NCBI GenBank assembly: GCA_001751155.1
Contig: MAXR01000039.1
Coordinates: forward strand, 9,446-27,332
Origin: Desulfuromonadales bacterium C00003068
GTDB taxonomy: Bacteria; Desulfobacterota; Desulfuromonadia; Desulfuromonadales; Desulfuromonadaceae
Length of the DNA: 17,887 bases
Direction of reading: 5' to 3'
The notes below the pieces were generated by a model. It was not told where the DNA came from and ran no database searches. It was given only the letters and a program-made list of their open reading frames with translations. Below, piece after piece: positions 6,619-12,943 of the stretch; positions within the stretch are counted from its first letter, which is position 1; the number at the start of each line of letters is the position of its first letter. A program made the position numbers and the translations under genes.

Positions 6619-7137
6619 ATGTTACTTGACCTGCTCAGCAAACGACGCAGTATCCGCCAATTTACGGCTGCACCACTTGGCTCGGAACACATTGATCACC
6701 TTAAAGAGATCGCTATCCGCGTCCCCACATCACGCGGCCTCAACCCATGGCAATTTAACTTCGTCACCCAAAGTGACCTGATCTCTAAACTGGCACAAGC
6801 CAAACCTCATGCTGCCGCCTTTCTTAATCAATGCCCCCTAGCAGTGGTGATCAGTGCCGACACGTGCCGTTCCGATGTCTGGATTGAGGACAGCTCCATT
6901 GCAGCAATTTGCTTACAACTCGCTGCAACAGAGCTCGACTTAGCAAGTTGTTGGGTTCAAATTCGACTGCGCCCACACGATGAAACAACCACGGCATCGG
7001 ACTATGTGTCTTCACTACTAAACCTTGACGAGCACCATCAGGTTGTTGCCATCATTGGTATCGGCCACCCTGCAGAAGAGAAACAACCTCATCTAAAACA
7101 AGATCTACCTTGGAATCATATTGTAGATTTTACATAA
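6619..7137 (+). CDS. Nitroreductase-family FMN protein (first of two)
   Basis: This is a 172-residue member of the nitroreductase-like superfamily, small dimeric FMN enzymes that reduce nitro compounds, quinones or similar acceptors using NAD(P)H. RRSIRQF (9-15) is the N-terminal phosphate-binding motif for FMN. PTSRGLNPWQF (36-46) is the usual Ser-x-x-Asn-x-Gln/Pro-Trp region in modified form. EDSSIAAICLQLAATELDLA (90-109) is the long dimer helix, and IIGIGHPAEEK (145-155) the C-terminal strand and turn. AGAGGA sits 10 nt before the ATG. The length is short but complete for the compact subgroup. It converges on a second, sequence-dissimilar nitroreductase. The substrate cannot be told from sequence. 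Confidence 0.88.
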   Translation: MLLDLLSKRRSIRQFTAAPLGSEHIDHLKEIAIRVPTSRGLNPWQFNFVTQSDLISKLAQAKPHAAAFLNQCPLAVVISADTCRSDVWIEDSSIAAICLQLAATELDLASCWVQIRLRPHDETTTASDYVSSLLNLDEHHQVVAIIGIGHPAEEKQPHLKQDLPWNHIVDFT

Positions 7138-7166
7138 AAAAAGGGAGGTGACTGCAATCACCTCCC
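7136..7166 (-). terminator. Terminator between the convergent nitroreductases
   Basis: GGGAGGTGA (7143-7151) pairs perfectly with TCACCTCCC (7158-7166) around a 6-nt loop. Read on the minus strand it is followed by T7, an excellent terminator for the gene ending at 7193. On the plus strand the tail is only CCTCCTTT, so termination of the upstream gene is weaker but possible. Confidence 0.88.
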
Positions 7167-7192
7167 CCTCCTTTCCATATCCCTACAACAAA

Positions 7193-7783
7193 TCAGTCGT
7201 TATCGGTTGGCAACCAATTTAAAACGAGATGATCCAATGTCCTCTTAGGAACAAAATGAACCCCCTCATCATCGCGCCAATATTTAATATCACCATCTTC
7301 AGCCTTATCCACTAACCGTACCTGTTCGGCGGGACGGCCCAATGCGATAACCATCAAGATCTCAAATCTGGTTGGGATCTTAAACTGTTCACGAAACTGC
7401 TGCTTTTGGATCGCGGCAATCATGCAGCCGCCTAGACCTTGTTCGACAGCACCGAGTAAAATAGTTTGCGCACAAATACCAAGATCGGCACCAAAGTTCT
7501 CACTGAGAGTTTTATCGCCAAGAACAACAATATAAGCTGCGGGCTTCTCGCCTTCTTGCGGCCCAGACCAATTTTTCAAATAACCCGCCCAACCTAAATA
7601 ACCAAAAATTCGCTCATTGCGATGAGGATCAAATGACAATAAATATCGCAATGACTGCACGTTTGCTGCGGCACTACATGAACGAGTCAAATCAACCAAA
7701 GCACGCAACTGCCCCTCTTTGATTGGCTCATTTTGATGAAAACGACGATAGCTACGATTCTTTTGTAATAAATCTTTCAGCAT
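7193..7783 (-). CDS. Nitroreductase-family FMN protein (second of two)
   Basis: This is a 196-residue nitroreductase-superfamily flavoprotein. NRSYRRF (9-15) is the FMN phosphate-binding start. FGADLGICAQTILLGAVEQG (97-116) is the central dimer helix, followed by LGGCMIAAI. VIALGRPAE (145-153) is the typical strand before the C-terminal tail. The tail with KYWRDDEGVHFVPKR (167-181) is characteristic of a subgroup found in anaerobes, whose substrates are not established to my knowledge. I chose the ATG at 7783, four nt after AGGAGG, over the GTG one codon earlier that overlaps the ribosome binding site. It is divergent from the antiporter gene and convergent with the other nitroreductase. It is clearly not a recent duplicate of its neighbour, since sequences diverge outside the core motifs. 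Confidence 0.88.
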   Translation of the reverse strand: MLKDLLQKNRSYRRFHQNEPIKEGQLRALVDLTRSCSAAANVQSLRYLLSFDPHRNERIFGYLGWAGYLKNWSGPQEGEKPAAYIVVLGDKTLSENFGADLGICAQTILLGAVEQGLGGCMIAAIQKQQFREQFKIPTRFEILMVIALGRPAEQVRLVDKAEDGDIKYWRDDEGVHFVPKRTLDHLVLNWLPTDND

Positions 7784-7835
7784 CACCCCTCCTACATGGT
7801 AGAATTAAAAACACACAGTAAATTTGAAAACAAAC

Positions 7836-7865
7836 TAGACATTAACCAATATAAACTTTTTTAAT
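7836..7865 (+). promoter_or_regulatory. Candidate promoter of the antiporter-DUF445 unit
   Basis: TAGACA (7836-7841) and TTTAAT (7860-7865) are 18 bp apart, each a 5/6 match to consensus, in a very AT-rich divergent intergenic region. The leader would be about 20 nt and holds no Shine-Dalgarno sequence. Confidence 0.35.
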
Positions 7866-7891
7866 AAAAATTACTTCTAAAAATTTACCAT

Positions 7892-9625
7892 ATGGTCGAT
7901 CTACACATCATACTAGCACTGATGGCGATTTTTATCGGTGCCCTCCTGGGGGGGCGACTCGCCGCATTGCTGCACGTACCGCGTGTTACTGGCTACCTCC
8001 TCACGGGATTGCTGCTCGGCCCCTCTGCGGCCAAGATATTCGGTTATCCTGCACCGATCTCCACTCTTGCCCTCGACGACCTTCAGCCGTTAACCAATCT
8101 TGCCCTCGCCCTCATTATGATGAACGTTGGCGGTCAATTTCGCATGGAGAGTTTACGCCGCTTGCGCTGGCGAATCTTTGTTCTCTCTGGCTTCGAATCA
8201 TCGCTCACATTTATCCTTGTTGCTCTAGGCTGCGCTGCCACCAATCAGTGGTGGCTCCACACCTCGATTACACCATTCTCCTTAGCTCAAACCTCACTAT
8301 TGATGGGGCTGTTTTTTGGTGTCATTGCCATCGCCACAGCACCCGCTGCAACGATGATGGTAATTCGTGAATATGAAGCAGAGGGACCAACAACATCGAC
8401 ACTACTCTCGCTCGTTGGCCTCAACAATCTGCTCTCTGTCATTGCGTTTTTATGTGCAATGCATTGGGTTTTTTCTCCCGAGGAGGGCAACTTAGTACTC
8501 CTTTGGCATCTAACAGGCCCGCTCCTCATTGGTGGCGGCATTGGCTTAATCATCGCGACTTGGAGCCAACGACTCGAACTCGCTAGTGAATTTAAATGCA
8601 TCATCCTCGGCGCTCTTTTCTCTATCTCCATATTGAGTGAAATTACTGAGATCAACGCCTTACTATGCCATCTTATTTTCGGCATTGTTTTAGCGAGCAG
8701 TTCACCGCGATGGCACCAACTCTATGCAGCAATCAAGCAGATCGACTACCCACTCTATGTCGCCTTTTTTGTCCTTGCTGGAGCAAGCCTGCATATTGAA
8801 ACACTGCTTCACATCGGATCACTAGGAGTGGCATATGTTATTTTACGCATAGCGGGAAAATGGTGGGGAGCGCGCTGGGGAGCAAAACTGGCATCCTTTA
8901 ACCAACGTGAGCAACAGACCATCGGCATGACTCTCATGGCCCAAGCAGGTGTTGCCATCGGACTGGCCTCGACACTCGCCGAGCAATGGGATCAAGGTGG
9001 ACACCTCGTTGAAGCGGTCATCCTTGGTTCAGTTGTGGTCTTTGAACTGGTTGGCCCATTATCAGTCCGTCACGGATTAGTCCTTTCAGGTGAAGTACCG
9101 ATTCTATCGTTACTGCGTAAACGTGCTCCTCAGGGTGCTATTGAAGGGCTACACAATGTCGTCGATCATTTTCGCTCATCGTTAGGGCTACCCGCAGGTC
9201 ACAATGTCAAAGATCCCGGCGATATTCTGGTCCGCCATATCATGCGCCAAAACGTTGAAACCATCGTTAACGACACCCCGTTTAATAAGCTTCTACGCTT
9301 TATCTCCCATAGCCGCTATGATCGGTTCCCGGTTGTTGATGGTGCTGGCCGCTTTGTTGGCATTATTGACTATACCGAAATCCGCAACCTACTATTTGAG
9401 CCTGAATTGGCGAAACTGATCGTTGCAAGTGACTTGCTGGTACCGAACCATTGTGCTCTTGGCCCAGATCAATCCTTACGTGAAGTATTAGTCATGATGC
9501 GCCGCCATCGCCATATCAGCTATTTCCCTGTATTAGACCCCGAGCAACCCGACCAACTCCTCGGCGTACTGCGTCAAAATGATGTGCTGGCAGCGTTCCG
9601 CTCATTTAATACCGATATTGACTAA
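7892..9625 (+). CDS. CPA2-type cation/proton antiporter with tandem CBS domains
   Basis: This is a 577-residue inner-membrane transporter of the monovalent cation:proton antiporter-2 superfamily. Residues about 5-400 carry roughly 12 hydrophobic segments. TAPAAT (149-154) is the unwound-helix motif of the core domain, and QAGVAIGLAS (351-360) is the late conserved helix. At the position where antiporters carry Asp-Asp or Asn-Asp, this protein reads GLNNLLS, with Asn178-Asn179 (my alignment by eye). The cytoplasmic tail has two CBS modules, about 446-503 (VRHIMRQNV, FPVVDGAGRFVGIIDYTEI) and 514-572, which usually bind adenine nucleotides and regulate transport. The ATG at 7892 has no visible ribosome binding site and sits in a palindrome, ACCATATGGT (7887-7896). 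A DUF445 gene follows 30 bp later, likely co-transcribed. The ion transported is not determinable. Confidence 0.87.
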   Translation: MVDLHIILALMAIFIGALLGGRLAALLHVPRVTGYLLTGLLLGPSAAKIFGYPAPISTLALDDLQPLTNLALALIMMNVGGQFRMESLRRLRWRIFVLSGFESSLTFILVALGCAATNQWWLHTSITPFSLAQTSLLMGLFFGVIAIATAPAATMMVIREYEAEGPTTSTLLSLVGLNNLLSVIAFLCAMHWVFSPEEGNLVLLWHLTGPLLIGGGIGLIIATWSQRLELASEFKCIILGALFSISILSEITEINALLCHLIFGIVLASSSPRWHQLYAAIKQIDYPLYVAFFVLAGASLHIETLLHIGSLGVAYVILRIAGKWWGARWGAKLASFNQREQQTIGMTLMAQAGVAIGLASTLAEQWDQGGHLVEAVILGSVVVFELVGPLSVRHGLVLSGEVPILSLLRKRAPQGAIEGLHNVVDHFRSSLGLPAGHNVKDPGDILVRHIMRQNVETIVNDTPFNKLLRFISHSRYDRFPVVDGAGRFVGIIDYTEIRNLLFEPELAKLIVASDLLVPNHCALGPDQSLREVLVMMRRHRHISYFPVLDPEQPDQLLGVLRQNDVLAAFRSFNTDID

Positions 9626-9655
9626 GCCCTCTTTTTTTCTATTTAAGGATCCATC

Positions 9656-11251
9656 ATGCTCGAAACGATTCATGCCTATTGGCCCTATCTTCTGCCGCCA
9701 CTTTTAGGCGCACTCATTGGTTACGTCACCAATTACATTGCAATCCGCATGCTGTTTCGACCACTCCATCCGTGGCATATTTTTGGATTACGTGTTCCAT
9801 TAACGCCTGGGATTATTCCATCGCAACGCCACGAACTAGCGCGCAAAATGGGTGACATGGTTGGCTCGCACCTTTTAACAAGCACTGACGTCGCTAACGC
9901 CTTGGAAAAACCGGTATTTCGGCAAAAGCTTCAACTAGCCGTTGCGCTGAAGCTCGATACCTTTATCGGCAAGTCTCTTGGACCTGCCATCACGTTGCTG
10001 CCAAAACGGTTTCATCCCCGCTTCCACGAATTACTTGATGGGTTACGCTGGAAATTTATTAAATCACTGCGAAAGACCCTTGCCAGTGCAGCCTTTGAGG
10101 AACGACTTAATCAGTTTTGCCTACAGCAATTAAACCAATTTCTACAGCACGATCTCGCTTACTTTATCACACCGGAACGATATCAACATAGTCGCGACCA
10201 TATTGAACGACGGTTACAGCAATGGCTCTCATCAAACACCGTTGCCGAAACGGTGGGCCAATTCATTGACAACCAAACTGAAAGTATTATTCGTTCTGAA
10301 AAATCGCTTAAACAACTTCTGCCGCAAGATCTACAAAATGTCCTCCTCGATCAATTAGAGAAGGAGATTCCTCAAGTCCTTAAACACTTTTCGACAACCC
10401 TTGATGACCCAGAAATGCGCGCCAAGCTTGAAAAGAAAGTTCGCCAAGGGATCGATGGTTTTGTCGATTCGATTGAGGGCCTGTCAGCGATTATTACGGC
10501 GCTATTTGACATGGAAAAAGTATACGCCCGCCTACCTGACTTTATGGATAACGCCAGCAATGAACTGCGCCAATGGTTGAAGTCAGAAAAAGTTCAACAG
10601 GATGTCGGCAAAGCACTACGTGAACGGCTAGATTGCTGGCTAGAGCGGCCATTATCGAGCTATCTCGAACAGATGCCGTACGAAAAAGTAGCGGGCATGA
10701 AGCAGTTTATCCGCCAACACGCTGTCTCCCTTGTCCAAAGCCAACATTCTCAACAGCAGATCATGATCTGGGTTGAACGCAGCGTTGATGGTATAAAAGA
10801 TCGCCCATTTTCAGAGATTATTGCCCAAGTCGGTAGTGAAGATAGTACCCCAGCACTGGCTAAACAGATCACGGCAACAGTGATCCAACTATTACAAACA
10901 GAGTCACTACAGCAAACGTTTAATCAAGAATTAGAAAAAAAAATCACCTACTGGATTAGCGAACGTCCCCTCGGCGAACTAGCAACGCGCCTTCCAAGCG
11001 ATGCCCGCGAAGAGTTACAGCAGGGCTTATTCGAACAACTAGTAACCATTCTAAAAAAAGAGATCCCGCCATTGGTCGACACCCTTGATATTCGTCGCAT
11101 TGTTGAAGACAAAGTCAATTCTCTTGATATCCTTAAGGTTGAAGACTTACTGATGGGGATCATGAAAGAGCAATTTAAATACATCAACCTGTTTGGCGCT
11201 CTCCTTGGTATGCTTATCGGACTGCTCAATTTATTTCTTTTACAATGGTAA
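9656..11251 (+). CDS. DUF445 family membrane protein
   Basis: This is a 531-residue protein of the DUF445 (YheB/YjiN-like) family, whose function is unknown. The first hydrophobic segment is about 8-35 and contains the family motif GYVTNYIAIRMLFRP (22-36). TPGIIPSQR (50-58) and the following helix are also family hallmarks. A long, charged, helical central region (about 60-500) with many Gln, Glu and Leu residues probably lies in the periplasm or cytoplasm as repeated helical units. Residues 511-530 form a second membrane helix, so the protein is anchored at both ends. AAGGA six nt before the ATG supports the start. It is 30 bp behind the antiporter with no hairpin in between, so the pair is probably one transcript; a functional link is inference. 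Confidence 0.88.
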   Translation: MLETIHAYWPYLLPPLLGALIGYVTNYIAIRMLFRPLHPWHIFGLRVPLTPGIIPSQRHELARKMGDMVGSHLLTSTDVANALEKPVFRQKLQLAVALKLDTFIGKSLGPAITLLPKRFHPRFHELLDGLRWKFIKSLRKTLASAAFEERLNQFCLQQLNQFLQHDLAYFITPERYQHSRDHIERRLQQWLSSNTVAETVGQFIDNQTESIIRSEKSLKQLLPQDLQNVLLDQLEKEIPQVLKHFSTTLDDPEMRAKLEKKVRQGIDGFVDSIEGLSAIITALFDMEKVYARLPDFMDNASNELRQWLKSEKVQQDVGKALRERLDCWLERPLSSYLEQMPYEKVAGMKQFIRQHAVSLVQSQHSQQQIMIWVERSVDGIKDRPFSEIIAQVGSEDSTPALAKQITATVIQLLQTESLQQTFNQELEKKITYWISERPLGELATRLPSDAREELQQGLFEQLVTILKKEIPPLVDTLDIRRIVEDKVNSLDILKVEDLLMGIMKEQFKYINLFGALLGMLIGLLNLFLLQW

Positions 11252-11315
11252 CCACGCCTGTTGATCTATTTGGACGCTGACTAATTATCAACCACAGCTG
11301 CCTATTTTTCATGCA

Positions 11316-11353
11316 CATTGTGACTTGCAGCGGGAGTAAAATAGTTCACAATG
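11316..11353. promoter_or_regulatory. Paired CATTGTGA half-sites upstream of amt
   Basis: CATTGTGA (11316-11323) and TCACAATG (11346-11353) are perfect inverted half-sites whose centres are 30 bp apart, about three helical turns. They end 35 bp before the -24 box. The arrangement would suit an enhancer-binding protein. It does not match the canonical NtrC palindrome, so the binder is unknown. Confidence 0.35.
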
Positions 11354-11388
11354 GGTTTAGCTCCTACTAAATCAGTAACTTAGAATTA

Positions 11389-11404
11389 TGGCACAGCACT
11401 TGCT
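11389..11404 (+). promoter_or_regulatory. Sigma-54 promoter of amt
   Basis: TGGCACAGCACTTGCT has a perfect TGGCAC -24 box and TTGCT -12 box, with exactly 10 bp between the invariant GG and GC. Transcription should start near 11415, giving a leader of about 110 nt. Sigma-54 control of ammonium transporters through nitrogen regulators is well established. Confidence 0.85.
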
Positions 11405-11528
11405 ATTTTATTTCTGTCTCCTACCTTTTTATTAGACACTCGCCAGGCAACGATGCCACATGTCGCGACTTAGTTCTCAACGCTATCGCGATGACCAACG
11501 CGGTTCAGTTTACTTCGAGGAGGAAGTA

Positions 11529-12857
11529 ATGAAGCAATTTTACACTCTATCCATTTTTCTCACAGCCCTACTCGCACCATCGGCCGTACTGGCCAACAAC
11601 TCAACCGTCGATACAGGAACCACGGCATGGATGATGATGTCCGTTGCCTTAGTGCTGCTGATGATCCCCGGCTTGGCCATGTTTTATGGTGGTTTGGTGC
11701 GTACCAAAAACGTTTTATCCACTATGATGCACAGCTATATTGCCTTAGCGATTATCGGAGTATTGTGGGTTGCTGTCGGCTATTCCCTAACGTTTGGCAA
11801 CAGTATTCTCGGTGGCGTTATCGGCTGGAACTCTGATTACTTTTTCCTTCAAGGGATCGACAACACCATCGTTGACGGCATTCCCGAATATATTATGGCG
11901 ATGTTTCAAGGGAAATTTGCCATCATCACCCCAGCACTCATTAGTGGTGCAATTGCCGAGCGTGTTTACTTGCGCGGCTATTCGCTGTTTATCGCGCTAT
12001 GGTTTCTCTTTGTCTACTGCCCGCTTTGTCACTGGATCTGGTCACCCGAAGGCTGGTTGTTCAATTACGGTGCCGCTGGCGTTATCGATCTGGCAGGTGG
12101 GTTGGTTATCCATGTTTCGGCTGGTGCCAGTGCCTTGGTGGCCGCCATCTATATTGGCCCCCGTAAAGGATTTCCGAACCGCCCCATGCATCCCAACAAT
12201 CTAGTTATGACCATGATGGGTGCTGGCCTGCTCTGGGTTGGCTGGTTCGGTTTCAATGCTGGTTCGACTCTCCAAAGCGGCCTCGACACAGCTCGCGCAT
12301 TGACCATGACTCAAATTTCAGCAGCAAGTGGTGCATTGACATGGCTCATTATTGAAGCCATTGCCTTCCGTAAAGCAACAGCTCTAGGCTTTGCTTCAGG
12401 AATTCTCGCTGGTCTGGTTGTTATCACCCCGGCTGCAGCGGTGGTATTACCGAAAGGCGCGCTATTCCTCGGCGCAGCATCGTCACTCGTTTGCTTTTAC
12501 GCACTAAAGATGAAAATGAAATTTGGTTACGATGACAGCCTGGATTGTTTTGGCATCCACGGCGTCGGCAGTGGACTAGGCGTACTGCTACTATGCTTCT
12601 TTGTCCGCCAAAGCTGGATGGATAGTGCCGCGCAAGCAGCGGGTGGCAGCTGGGGAGCTTTTGATCAATTAGGGGTACAACTTGTCGGCATGGGCGTTAC
12701 CATCGCCTTAGCTGTTCCAGTAACCTACCTGTTGTGCGTTTTTGTTGAGAAGACCGTTGGCTTTCGTATTGATGCCCAAAGTGAGCTCGAAGGCTTGGAT
12801 CAAGCTCTACACGGCGAAAAAGGCTATGGCTTAACAGATTCAACTCTCAATCAATAA
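11529..12857 (+). CDS. amtB: Ammonium transporter (Amt/MEP/Rh family)
   Basis: This is a 442-residue ammonium transporter in the inner membrane. Residues 1-22 look like a cleavable signal peptide (hydrophobic core, then APSAVLA), as in E. coli AmtB. AWMMMSVALVLLMIPGLAMF (33-52) is the first helix signature. FQGKFAIITPALISGAIAER (126-145) carries the gate region. Asp187 and His195 (IDLAGGLVIHVSAGAS) and His344 (FGIHGVGSG) are the conserved binding-site Asp and twin pore histidines. WVGWFGFNAGS (236-246) is also family-typical. The C-terminus has GLDQALHGEKGYG, the cytoplasmic tail that normally meets the PII protein GlnK. The ATG at 11529 is chosen for its GAGGAGGA and signal peptide; an in-frame ATG at 11460 would spoil both. 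No glnK lies on either side. It is transcribed from a sigma-54 promoter. Confidence 0.96.
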   Translation: MKQFYTLSIFLTALLAPSAVLANNSTVDTGTTAWMMMSVALVLLMIPGLAMFYGGLVRTKNVLSTMMHSYIALAIIGVLWVAVGYSLTFGNSILGGVIGWNSDYFFLQGIDNTIVDGIPEYIMAMFQGKFAIITPALISGAIAERVYLRGYSLFIALWFLFVYCPLCHWIWSPEGWLFNYGAAGVIDLAGGLVIHVSAGASALVAAIYIGPRKGFPNRPMHPNNLVMTMMGAGLLWVGWFGFNAGSTLQSGLDTARALTMTQISAASGALTWLIIEAIAFRKATALGFASGILAGLVVITPAAAVVLPKGALFLGAASSLVCFYALKMKMKFGYDDSLDCFGIHGVGSGLGVLLLCFFVRQSWMDSAAQAAGGSWGAFDQLGVQLVGMGVTIALAVPVTYLLCVFVEKTVGFRIDAQSELEGLDQALHGEKGYGLTDSTLNQ

Positions 12858-12884
12858 TCAGATCTCAATTCGTACCTAAAATAT

Positions 12885-12922
12885 AAAAAAGGGGGGACAG
12901 AAAATTCTGTCCCCCCTTTTTT
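12885..12922. terminator. Strong bidirectional terminator between amt and the U32 gene
   Basis: The arms 12885-12902 and 12905-12922 are perfect complements: A6, G6 and ACAGAA on one side; TTCTGT, C6 and T6 on the other. This gives an 18-bp palindrome with T runs on both strands. It serves the convergent genes on both sides. Confidence 0.95.
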
Positions 12923-12943
12923 CGTTATACTGTAAGTGCTGAA

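Noticed and set aside
11316..11353. CRP/FNR-type operator upstream of amt
   Set aside because: The half-sites resemble TGTGA/TCACA but the gap between them is 22 bp rather than 6 bp.
11460..11528. Upstream start for amt
   Set aside because: It would add 23 charged residues before the signal peptide, whereas the ATG at 11529 has a strong GAGGAGGA site.
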